Position numbers and translations under genes: made by a program
Assembly (NCBI GenBank): GCA_027923505.1
Contig: BROI01000002.1
Location: 1,860,001 to 1,924,000, forward strand
Origin: Mayamaea pseudoterrestris
Lineage: Eukaryota; Bacillariophyta; Bacillariophyceae; Sellaphorales; Sellaphoraceae
DNA: 64,000 nt
Reading direction: 5' to 3'
In this document: positions 35,227-44,793 of the stretch, in pieces
How positions within the stretch are numbered: position 1 is the first letter of the stretch
How the letters are laid out: each line of letters opens with the position of its first letter
The notes under the pieces: generated by a model
What the model was told of the DNA's origin: nothing
Seen by the model: the letters and a program-made list of their open reading frames with translations, nothing else
The model's database searches: none

Positions 35227-37137
35227 ATGTCGAAAACGATTTTTATTGGAGTCGATGATGAAAAAGTCATGCGCACGAGAGTTTCAGGCCAGAAATCACT
35301 CGATAACATCCTCATCAAGGCTGTGGGTTCGGCCCATGGAGGCATGGCCTTTCTGGTCGACGAAGATCACCGTATGGTTCGAAATTATAAGGCACTCGTC
35401 GAATCTGCAATTTACACGATCGAGTCGCTTCCGCCGCCGTCCGATGTGTTTCCTGTAGTTCCAGTTCACGCGATCAAGCCGGAAAAATATGTCTGTCCGG
35501 AGGGCTTTCTTGAGTCGCTTTTTAGTCAAGTAAGCCGACATCTTGAAGGCGACGAACGCGTTCCTCCAATGGCTCTCGTCGGATGCAGCCGCAGCGGCAA
35601 GACGGCGTTGCTCGAAGAAATTGCGACTCGACTGCCGGATTACCTTGCGGCTCATGGTAGCGAGCCCGTTGCGATTATTATGATCACTTTCAATGACTAT
35701 TCACCAGTGTCACTTATCGATCATGAAGGTGCGCTGCAGGCGCTTGGTCGGCGACTTTTATTTTCGATCAACGTCAAGGAAACGGAACGGAACCAAGCGT
35801 TTAATTACTACGTCAAGGCATACGACACATTTCGTCGCAAAAATTACGTCATTGCTCTAGACGATATCATGGAGTGGCTCGACGGATTTCGAGTTATTCT
35901 ACTCATTGACGAGCTCAATAATTTAGATTTGAAGCATTCTGGCGACCAGTCAGAAGTCGGAGATTTCCTTCGAGCATACTTCCTTGACGACACAGGTCGA
36001 TATCTTGTCCTCACGTCTCATGAGCTGGGAAGCGTGGACTCATTCGCGGACATCATCGATACTTCGAAAGGAAGCAGTCGCGACGTGATTGTGCAGCATT
36101 TGCCACTAGCTTTGAACCTCGAAGATGTTGTGCTGTACTTGAATCCTGATTTGAGGGGACCGCTGGAAGCCTTGTACTATGGCTTGCTACCAGGACTTAT
36201 CTTTGATCAGGGCCAACGCGTGAAAGTATATCGGAAGCACAAGGCAGCAATCAATACTTTCGAACTGCGGTCATCTGAGGACAAGCGGAGATGCATCACT
36301 CGAATCCTCGCGAGCTTCTTTACCGGTAAAGAGAATGATGTGCCATTAGAGCTACGTAAACTTGTGACGACAAGACCTGATTTAGACGTTGCGGGCAGAG
36401 AAGTTGTCAAGATCAGTTGGGTGCCTTTCAACCTTCAATTTGTGTTGGCAATGAGTACGCTTGACGAGAGGAACTGGTTCGACGAAGGCTTGCACAGCTT
36501 GAACCAGTTGTGCAATCATTTGAAAACGACCAAGGAATCATCAGGGAAAGGCTACGAGTATTTGTTTGCTATTGCCTACCTAGCACGCTGCATTGCAGGG
36601 CTTCCGTTCGACAACCTCTTGCCAAGGGAGTGGTTCATGGATAGTGGGCTAGAAGTAGAGTTTAACCCCTACCGTCAGGAAGTCGGAGGATTTTTGGAAG
36701 ATTGTTGCGACTGGGACCAGTTAGAAAAGGGTATTGATTATAGTGGTCCGCAGCCCAAATTAGCCGTATTTCTCCCGACGAACCCTCGCTTTGAAAGATT
36801 TGACATTGTCGCTTTGCTGATAACAAATGGTAGAATTTCTGATCGGCGGGCATTTCAGGTCCAACAGGCAACTCATAATCCCTCACATGAACCATGGCCA
36901 GGCTTTGAGCACACCAGTTTTCTTGTTAAAGGCGATAGTCCGCAACGAAGCCATACGAACGCAAAGGGATGGAATGTTGTGGGCGACGATGATCTTGAAC
37001 GATTCTTTGGCGAGTCGGGTAAACATTGGACGCCGAAAGTATGGCGTCATCTGACGGCAACGTATGTAAAGGCTCGGAACCAGCGAGCTGAAGAGGAGGA
37101 GCGAGCGAAAAAGCTCTTCACAAGCGACGAAAGCTGA
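35227..37137 (+). CDS. Crinkler-like protein: ubiquitin-like header, P-loop NTPase, nuclease-like C-terminus
   Basis: 636 aa from the ATG at 35227 (MSKTIFIGVDDEKV), chosen because a compact beta-rich header starts there; the frame is open from 34909. Residues 1-75 resemble the ubiquitin-like header of CRN/Crinkler proteins (IFIGVDDEKV, MAFLVDEDHRMVRNYKALVE). The P-loop GCSRSGKT is at 119-126, followed by IIMITFNDYSP. Walker B is RVILLIDELNN with Asp228 and Glu229. A late FDIVALLI (Asp526) with FQVQQ (544-547) resembles the spaced acidic and QxQ residues of restriction-nuclease-fold tails in Crinkler-RHS proteins. In oomycetes such proteins can be effectors; in a free-living alga the role is unknown and may be endogenous or mobile-element linked. 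Single exon. Confidence 0.6.
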   Translation: MSKTIFIGVDDEKVMRTRVSGQKSLDNILIKAVGSAHGGMAFLVDEDHRMVRNYKALVESAIYTIESLPPPSDVFPVVPVHAIKPEKYVCPEGFLESLFSQVSRHLEGDERVPPMALVGCSRSGKTALLEEIATRLPDYLAAHGSEPVAIIMITFNDYSPVSLIDHEGALQALGRRLLFSINVKETERNQAFNYYVKAYDTFRRKNYVIALDDIMEWLDGFRVILLIDELNNLDLKHSGDQSEVGDFLRAYFLDDTGRYLVLTSHELGSVDSFADIIDTSKGSSRDVIVQHLPLALNLEDVVLYLNPDLRGPLEALYYGLLPGLIFDQGQRVKVYRKHKAAINTFELRSSEDKRRCITRILASFFTGKENDVPLELRKLVTTRPDLDVAGREVVKISWVPFNLQFVLAMSTLDERNWFDEGLHSLNQLCNHLKTTKESSGKGYEYLFAIAYLARCIAGLPFDNLLPREWFMDSGLEVEFNPYRQEVGGFLEDCCDWDQLEKGIDYSGPQPKLAVFLPTNPRFERFDIVALLITNGRISDRRAFQVQQATHNPSHEPWPGFEHTSFLVKGDSPQRSHTNAKGWNVVGDDDLERFFGESGKHWTPKVWRHLTATYVKARNQRAEEEERAKKLFTSDES

Positions 37138-37688
37138 CGCGAAGAACAATTAATTGTTGCAGCTGCATGATGGAAGGTAGCTGCAAGCATCGCATAAAGT
37201 ATTCAGTATTGAGAAAAGAATGCCACCATGAGATGGATTAATTAGAATCTAAATATTAAATGTCTATTTCCTGTCAATAGATCCTCGCACAAGGAGAGCC
37301 ATACTTTCATTACGGCCTTTGGCAAATCACTTCAGTTCCACGAACTCGGACTATTATTAGCTTCTACCTTCCATTTCGCCTTGCCACTGAAAACGCGGAG
37401 CAATTGTCAACAGAGCGACGTATCTGCAGAACTGAACCGTTGGGACCGACTTGTGGTGACATGTGCCGTTTCTTCCCGGTTGCGACTGTCGCTTGAGTCG
37501 GGTGCATATGCGGTTAAGCGGGACCATAAAAGAGACTTAAGACGGCGCTGAGTGGAAAGCGACCAGTTGCGAGCGTTGTTGCCAGGGTTTGGTGATTAAA
37601 GGCAGTCGCATTTTACATAAATAGCTCGGCAGACATCAAAATGAAAGCATGTTGCCCAATTGAATTCAACTTTAGGCTCGTCCTATAG
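37138..37688. other. Intergenic, 551 bp, convergent Crinkler-like / LRR genes
   Basis: Between two convergent stops. No coding potential, repeat or RNA gene recognised. It is the longest gene-free gap in the 22-58 kb segment apart from the one upstream of the Crinkler-like gene. Confidence 0.5.
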
Positions 37689-39263
37689 CTACACGCCGGT
37701 CCGAATGCCCGCAGGTTGCGCTGACCGAGAACCAAACACAAAGAGGTTCTCGCGCAGGAGGACAAAGACGCAATATGCGTCATCATTCACTTGTTCTATT
37801 ATTCGAACAACCTTGCACAGATTTCCAGGGTCATGCTCCAATCCGCCGCGGCCGCTGCAATTGAGCCTGAGCAACGTGTTCATCTCCGTCAGCATGTCCG
37901 AGTCCCAGGTGTTTTGATGTCGGTTCATAATTGCCGAAAGGTGAATGTTCTTCATCGTGTAATTGGATCTAAGCGCACCAAGTAAAGCGGGAAATGCAAA
38001 TGGTGGATCCTTATGTAGACCTACCACACAGTCCAACTCGATTGTCTCCAGGTTGGGGTTAGTTCGTACGCACTCAGCCAGTGCTTCGTCCATACTGATT
38101 GTAAAGTCATGAACTGAAAGCTTTAATACCTGTAAGTGACGGCATTGGATCGCTGCTTGAGCCACTCTCAAAGAGACGTCCTGCCCAAAAAAATTCATAA
38201 TATCTAATTCATAAAGGTGGTGCATTGTTGGAAGACCCTGGACGAAATTAGTCAAAAAGGTCTCTCTGGTGTCAACAAACTCCGGCAGACTGTCATTCGG
38301 GTCAGTCTCTACAGTGTCGTCCAACAGCACAACGTCATCCATTGGATTATAAAACTCAACTGACCCAAGGCACAACTTTCGAAGTGTCGATCCTGTCAGT
38401 GCTTGCGCCACTTCCCTCACATCCGATGGAGCAACACATATTATGATTGAAGCCAGCTCAAGGCCTTGCACTGTCATGTTGGTGATTGCATCAAGAAACA
38501 CTTGGAACGATCCTTCATGGTCTGTTAGGTTGATGCCTTCAATCTTTAAGTCAATCGGACGGTTCATAGTGAGCGTTCCAGCAAGTGCTTGCGCTTGCTC
38601 GGGCTGCATGACGACCATGGTATAGATTCCTGCAGCAGCATCAATGACGACTCTTTCAAGCAGAGGCATGGTTTCCAGCGCAGGCAATATAATCGAAAAA
38701 ACGCGAGGATGCATAAGTAGGTTTACTTTCCGAATGGATGGATGGTTTGAAAGTCCTCGGGCGAGTGCTCGAATTCTTGGAATGTGAAATTCAGCCATAT
38801 AGTACTTTTCCCAAACATTAATCGAAACAATTTTCGACAAGAATCGAATGACGTCGTCAAACATGAATCGCGGATCAGGGAAGTCGCCTATTTTAATTGT
38901 CGCTGAAACCATTGTGGGTATCTCACCAATGCATTTGAAAAGCTGGTTCCAGCGGCCACGTGCCTTTTTGCGTCGACGTCTTTGTCGAAGCAGCCTCCGT
39001 CGACCCGGATGCGCTGGACGAATATCTTTACCATCAAGACAAACGGCATCCAATGGCGTCACTGACAGAGCAGACAAGAGCTTGTTTATGTCATCATCTC
39101 CAAGTCTTGAGTATTGCTTGACAAAAGCATTGTCAATGACAAGTTCGACTTTTGCGTCAAGAGGCTTCTGGTGATGCTGCTTGCTGTCCACGATTCGCGG
39201 AATATCTGTGTCGATAAATTCCTGCAGATTTTTCTCTAGCGACCATCGAAATGTAGATATCAT
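37689..39263 (-). CDS. Leucine-rich-repeat (RNI-like) protein of unknown function
   Basis: 524 aa, single exon. From about residue 170 there are irregular repeats of the ribonuclease-inhibitor type: IRKVNLLMHPRVFSIILPAL, LRKLCLGSVEF, LQVLKLSVHDFTI, LETIELDCVVGL and MKNIHLSAIMNR. Their spacing of about 26-32 residues fits helix-turn-strand units. The N-terminal 100 residues include a strongly basic run (RRRLLRQRRRRKKARGR) that could be a nuclear signal. No kinase, F-box or membrane span is seen. Such orphan LRR proteins are common in algal stramenopiles. Divergent from the prolyl hydroxylase gene, with 265 bp between the starts. Confidence 0.55.
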   Translation of the reverse strand: MISTFRWSLEKNLQEFIDTDIPRIVDSKQHHQKPLDAKVELVIDNAFVKQYSRLGDDDINKLLSALSVTPLDAVCLDGKDIRPAHPGRRRLLRQRRRRKKARGRWNQLFKCIGEIPTMVSATIKIGDFPDPRFMFDDVIRFLSKIVSINVWEKYYMAEFHIPRIRALARGLSNHPSIRKVNLLMHPRVFSIILPALETMPLLERVVIDAAAGIYTMVVMQPEQAQALAGTLTMNRPIDLKIEGINLTDHEGSFQVFLDAITNMTVQGLELASIIICVAPSDVREVAQALTGSTLRKLCLGSVEFYNPMDDVVLLDDTVETDPNDSLPEFVDTRETFLTNFVQGLPTMHHLYELDIMNFFGQDVSLRVAQAAIQCRHLQVLKLSVHDFTISMDEALAECVRTNPNLETIELDCVVGLHKDPPFAFPALLGALRSNYTMKNIHLSAIMNRHQNTWDSDMLTEMNTLLRLNCSGRGGLEHDPGNLCKVVRIIEQVNDDAYCVFVLLRENLFVFGSRSAQPAGIRTGV

Positions 39264-39528
39264 TGTTCGTGTTCAAGATAGTGCGTATAGATGATGTAGC
39301 AGCAAGGAGATTTGGGAGTGGGAAACGAAGTTTTGGCGGTGAAGCGTGAAGCGAAAAAGATCCTGTCGCAGCGCGATCTAGCTGTCGCGCTGCGACAGAA
39401 GATGAGCTGGGGCGCGCACGCTCCAACATCCCCATGACATCATGCTCCACCATGACGCTCTGCTACTGGGCCTACTATATGAATGAAACTAAAGTGGACG
39501 TCAGACTAGTGGATAGTCATCTTCTGAC

Positions 39529-40698
39529 ATGAAGCTTGCAAATTTAGTCGGATGCGCCGCAGCAATTTTGGCATTTGAAGCGCCTTTGACATTTGCATCG
39601 TCCACTGCCCTCATTTTTTCATCATCGGCATGTGCATTTGCTGGAGGCTTTGGGTCTATGAAACAGACTTCAAATGCAAAATCAAAGCAGAGGAAACGCA
39701 AAAGTGATTTGGAAGACTTAGCTCCGCTTCCTGTGGCGCCCATAATAAATCAACATGACGTCGGAAACAACGAGCTTCAACTCGACAAATGGGGACTTCC
39801 TCCGCCGACAGAGGCAGACATCTTTCCGCCATTGCCCCACGACACGGAGCTCATTCCAGTTTCCAAAGACGACTATACATTGATGGAGATTCAACGAGTC
39901 TTGGACGGATACATTCCTCTCAACTTGGATCGGTTTGACGCAAATGGAGTGGAGAAACAGACATGGATGAGTGAAGCGCCCATGAAAGTTCGACTCCTCC
40001 ATCAATCCCCTCCTGTACTCGCTATAGACAATTTTCTGACTTTCGAAGAATGCTTGGACATTGAGCGAGTTGCATGGCCGTCGAAAAAAGATACGCAAGT
40101 TGATGGCGAAGAACCACGACGACGGCCCGTCCAAGTCACGTCGCAAACCTTTCAAGGCGCCATCTCGCGACGGACATCAACCTCATGGTTTTGTTTCTTT
40201 TCCCAACTTCCACAACTATTGACCAAGATGCAGTATATGCTTGGCTTGACACTTGAACACATGGAGGAGCCACAAATTGTTCGCTACGAGACTGGCCAAG
40301 AGTTTAGTTGGCACTACGACGAGGTTCCAAGTACGCTGCTAAACAATGGCGGCCAGCGATTAGCCACACTATTGGTATACTTGAATACACTACCCGAACA
40401 TGCTGGTGGTGGAACCGTCTTTCGGGACTTGCGCGATGCCAATGGCGAAACACTTTGCGTGCAACCAATTCAAGGAACGGCCTTGCTCTTTTTTCCAGCC
40501 GACGCCAACGGCCGACCCGACGATCGAACCTTGCACAAGGGCGACGTTGTTGCCAAGGGATTTGAAAAGCGCATTGTTCAAGTTTGGACGCATGAGGAAA
40601 CGTTTGCGGCGCGCCTGCCGCCTGGCAATCTCCAGGCGGATGCACGAGAAAGCGTGAACGAGATGGCACGACGACTAGGCTACATTCAAAACAAATAA
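39529..40698 (+). CDS. Prolyl 4-hydroxylase-like 2-oxoglutarate/Fe(II) dioxygenase with signal peptide
   Basis: 389 aa, single exon. The catalytic P4Hc domain spans about residues 165-365, starting VLAIDNFLTFEECLDIE. Iron ligands are His262 and Asp264 (WHYDE) and His336 (LHKGD). Lys347 (FEKRIVQVW) fits the 2-oxoglutarate carboxylate position. ERYETG-like IVRYETGQEF precedes the first ligand and GGGTVFRDL follows it. The N-terminus is hydrophobic and ends SSACAFAGGFG, which looks like the ASAFAP motif of plastid-targeted proteins; ER retention would be the family's usual site. Likely substrate is peptidyl proline. The segment SRRTSTSWF matches the domain start in plant and animal enzymes. Tandem with the helicase gene, 126 bp upstream of it. 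Confidence 0.85.
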   Translation: MKLANLVGCAAAILAFEAPLTFASSTALIFSSSACAFAGGFGSMKQTSNAKSKQRKRKSDLEDLAPLPVAPIINQHDVGNNELQLDKWGLPPPTEADIFPPLPHDTELIPVSKDDYTLMEIQRVLDGYIPLNLDRFDANGVEKQTWMSEAPMKVRLLHQSPPVLAIDNFLTFEECLDIERVAWPSKKDTQVDGEEPRRRPVQVTSQTFQGAISRRTSTSWFCFFSQLPQLLTKMQYMLGLTLEHMEEPQIVRYETGQEFSWHYDEVPSTLLNNGGQRLATLLVYLNTLPEHAGGGTVFRDLRDANGETLCVQPIQGTALLFFPADANGRPDDRTLHKGDVVAKGFEKRIVQVWTHEETFAARLPPGNLQADARESVNEMARRLGYIQNK

Positions 40699-40824
40699 CA
40701 GTATTTGGATGATTACAATAACAATGTAAGTCTTCAAACTGCAAGAATAGCAAATCACGCGGCGTCCCGATAGCATTCAAGAACCGATGCGACACAAATA
40801 AATCAGAAACGGCGCAGCAACCGC

Positions 40825-43800
40825 GTGAATTACACCATGGCGAAAGCGTCCGCCCTCCTCGCCAATCGTACCATGCCAGCTAACCCAACGACTCGCCAAG
40901 CTGATGATGAGCATCCTCTCGTTCAGACGCTCAAGCTTATTGATCCGTTCTTGATATTTTTGACAAGGAAGAGTGGACACGTTGCCATTCCAATTTCCAG
41001 CCTTGCCAAGGCGCTGCCGGCAACCGTCCTGACTCCAGAGTTGCTTCAAAATGTACAAGCACTGGCTCATATTGGTGTCATGAGGTTCCATGGAAGAAGT
41101 GACAGTGACTTGACATGGAGCGATTCGACGACGCAGTTGGGCTTTCCGCCGCCAGCGGATTCGGTCGAGGAAACGGCACAAATGAAGGAGTTGCGTCACA
41201 GTTTTGGCAGTCTACATGGAAGCACCAAGATTGGATCCAAGCGACGAATCAAGGCTCTTTTGCGCGTTTTGGAGCAGCAACGAAAAATACAGAGAGATGA
41301 GAATAGTGAGAAGAGTTGCAACGCGGTGATGAACGCCTCTGATGCAACTGTTGATTCGGCTGCTGCAGCCATTGCTACAATCACCCCTGTCAAGACATGC
41401 GACGATACTGTAATGCAGCGACGCAACAATTCACATGATGAAATAGAACCTTTGCCTAGTGACGAGGCTATCCAAGCGCAGCAGGATTTGGAACGTTTGC
41501 TTGGCTTCAAGTTAGGAGACAATGAGGCAGCAAGTTCGCTCGATGCGGCGACGACGAGCAGCCCCATTCCAACCTGCATTCTCGATAGACAAGTCTCCTA
41601 CGCGGGGACTCATCCAGCGCAGAATTCTATATACCAAGACTTGTCAGCGTCAACACTGGAGCAAATCCCGCAGGCACTACTACAAGCCTTTGGCTTGGCA
41701 ATAACCACGCAGCAATTGGCAACATCAACAACTACTCGACGACTCTACCGGCATCAAGCGCTTGCAGTTGAGGCTGCGCTGGCAGAAACACATTGTACAG
41801 TTAGCACTGGCACGGGGAGTGGCAAAAGCATGTGCTTTTTGCTGCCCGTCTTGACGGCAGCCTACCAAGCTGATCGAGTTTCATTCATACTGTATCCAAC
41901 CAAGGCACTGGCACAAGACCAATTGACGCAGTTGCAAGATTTACTACAAAAAGACTCTAGTCTAGGCGCTCGCATTCGTCCAGCCACCTTGGATGGAGAC
42001 ACGCCGCACTCGACGCGCACGCTCATTGCGGATTCCTGCAATGTCATTCTCACAAACCCCGACACGCTGCACGCTTCGATTCTTCCAAATTGGCGACATT
42101 TATATTCCAAGCTCTTGTCTCGACTAGCCTATGTTGCATTGGACGAGGCCCACTTGTACGAGGGAATATTTGGTGCGCATGTAACCATGATACTAAGTAG
42201 ATTGCTCCGAGTGTCCGTGGCAGCGGCCAACCACAATGGCCTTCCACCGACGCTCCCAACCTTTATCGCTACCTCGGCGACCATGCCGTGGCCCGAGGAA
42301 CTGTTTCGGCGTCTATGTCCGATTGCGCATGATGCGCCGGTTCTTGTTCTAACGTCCGAGCAGGACGGTAGTCCTCGGGCGGCCAAACATTTTTTGCTTT
42401 GGAATCCACCTTTGCTGCAACTTTCGGATCGTTCATCGACGGGGCAAGTTGCAAAGTTGTTGCACAAGGGCGATTTACCACCAGCAAGTGCTGAAACTTG
42501 TGACAATCTTGGTCGAAAGCGAAAGCGTGCACCTGCTGCAGCATTGGAGAGATATGACATGGAACGTTTGCGTCGGTTGGATGCAGCTGACCAGCCATCT
42601 GTTGGTTGCGATCGCACGGTCGAGCGAAATGTACACCGTCGTCACGCTGCAGAGGAGACGGCGTTGCTACTCGCCAAGGCGTTGGTGACCGGCGTCCGAT
42701 GTATTACTTTTTGTCGGACGCGCAACCTTGTGGAATGGGTGTACGAACGAACTGTCGCTGCCCTGAAACTATCATCATCAACGGCTCATTTAGTCCACCA
42801 ACTTGAATCGTACCGAGGCGGCTACAGCAAACAGGAGCGTCGAATAATAGAACAGAAATTATTTCGAGGGGAGTTGCTTGGTGTGGTCGGCACAAATGCG
42901 CTCGAACTCGGAGTGGACATTGGTGGAATTAACTTGACCTTGCATTGCGGATATCCGTCGTCGTATGCGAGTCTTCTGCAGCAGGCCGGACGGGCTGGGC
43001 GAGATAAGAACGCTATTGATGTTCCGTCGTGCAGCGTTGTCATTTGTTTTGACTCCCCAGTGGAGCAGCACTTATGGCGGCATCCTGAATCGCTTCTTGG
43101 TCGGGGTTTGTCGCCCAGCTGCTCCATTCCCATCACATCTGACCTGGTCCAGTCGCATTTGCTTTGTGCCTCTGAAGAGTTTCCTCTTACGAAGGAGCAC
43201 CCCATCTCCGTAATCTTGGGAGAAAAGGAGATTAATTGTTTGCTTGACAGGCAACTCTTCGGAAGAGAAGTTTTCGATGAAGCTTTTGATGAATTATTGT
43301 CCGCTCGAGGATTAGTTGACACACAAATAAACATACCCGACGGATCTTCTGTTTCTGCCTACCAGGCACATTTCTCGCGTCGCAAACCCTGGGCGAGCGT
43401 TTCGATCCGAGCCATTGAGCCTGTGAACTACTCCCTTGTAAATCTCGCACACCCTGGCCAGGGCGACAGGATGGATGCAATCCATGACGAAGGCGCAGTA
43501 ATGGACACAATCCCCTATTCGCGTGTGTTCTACTACAGTCACCCTGGCGCTATCATACTGCACCGAGGGACGCGGTTCAAAATAATTGCCATGTCAAGCC
43601 CACCGCCGATCTGCGAAACTAAAACAAGTCAGCGATCGAACCTCTTTTTAGCTGCCTTTGCGCGTCCTACGAATGCAGCATATTTCACCAGGCCATTAAG
43701 CAATTTGCGCATTACCGTTGTCAAAACCCTTCACCGAATTGAAATGTCGTCGGCGACACCACCGTCGGGCACTTCCGGTATTAATGTCGGCGATGAAAGG

Positions 43801-44665
43801 AATGGCATTGCTGCAACTGAGATTCATTCAAAGATGGCACATCTTGACGACTCTTCAGCAGACGTATTGTCTTTTGCTGGTTGTGGCACCATTACCGTGA
43901 AACGAAGAATTCGCGGTTACTCAAAGTTGTCCTTAGTGACCAGGACAGAACTTGCACGATCCGAGTTGTCGTTACCGGAGTTCGAGTACGTTCTTGCTGA
44001 AGCCAACATATCAAAGGACTCGACAAAACCTAACAATATCTTTCACCCTCAGGTATGACACGTTTGGTGTTTGGCTAGACGTTGACAGGGACTTCTTGCT
44101 TCCCAAACTAGGCGAAATCGAATTTGGTGCTGGTGTGCATGCGCTTTCTCATGCGATCTTAGCTGTTGCTCCTATTTACCTACTCGGTATCGTGCGACAG
44201 GACCTTGAATGCGATCATTCCTTTTACGCGCCAAGACGGATCATGCTGTTTGATGAACGAGCAGGAGGCTCTGGAGCGTGCCAACGGCTTTGGAACGTGA
44301 TTTTTCAACCGAATAGCGTGATAGATGCTGCGGTCGACCTCCTTGAGGAATGCCGCACTTGTTCCTCAGATAAATCATACGATGGTGGCTGCCCAGCTTG
44401 CCTCCAATCATCAAAGTGTCTCAACTTTAACTTACGTTTGTCGCGTAACGCGGGAGCAAGCATTGGGCGGCATTTGCTCTCTCGCATACGGCAAGTATCC
44501 ACCGGACTGGCAAGGGACGATCAAGCAGTCATCGCGACAAATGCGGCAAAAGAATTGTCGCCGCGGCGTCTGGCACGCGAAAGGGGTATCCGCAAAGCGA
44601 AGGAAATGCGCGCCGCGCAAGAACGACAATTTGTCGTTGGTCGACCATCGTGGCCACTGGGGTAG
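40825..44665 (+). CDS. HRQ1: HRQ1/MrfA-type DEAH-box DNA helicase with DUF1998 zinc region, two exons
   Basis: ATP-dependent 3'-5' helicase of the Hrq1 family, linked to crosslink repair. Exons 40825-43985 and 44053-44665; the 67-bp intron has donor GTACGT and acceptor CCCTCAG. It joins LPEFE with YDTFGVWLDVD, giving 1257 aa. Walker A is STGTGSGKS at 327-335. The DEAH box is at about 440, in the family-specific context DEAHLYEGIFGAHV. Motif III is ATSATM. Motifs V and VI are TNALELGVDIGG and QQAGRAGR. Exon 2 carries FDERAGGSGACQRLW and the Cys cluster CRTCSSDKSYDGGCPACLQS, the zinc-binding C-terminal signature. Residues 1-300 are poorly conserved. A frame continuing past the donor stops soon after, so splicing is needed. 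Confidence 0.88.
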
Positions 44666-44793
44666 GCGGCTGCAAATTTGCTAATTGGTGTGGTTTCATT
44701 TTGCTACAAGGCGACAGGTAAAAGGTAGTCTTTATACATATTTACTCGCAACGAAAAAGCCGGAGAACTACACGCCTCGTCGCTACCCGGTGT

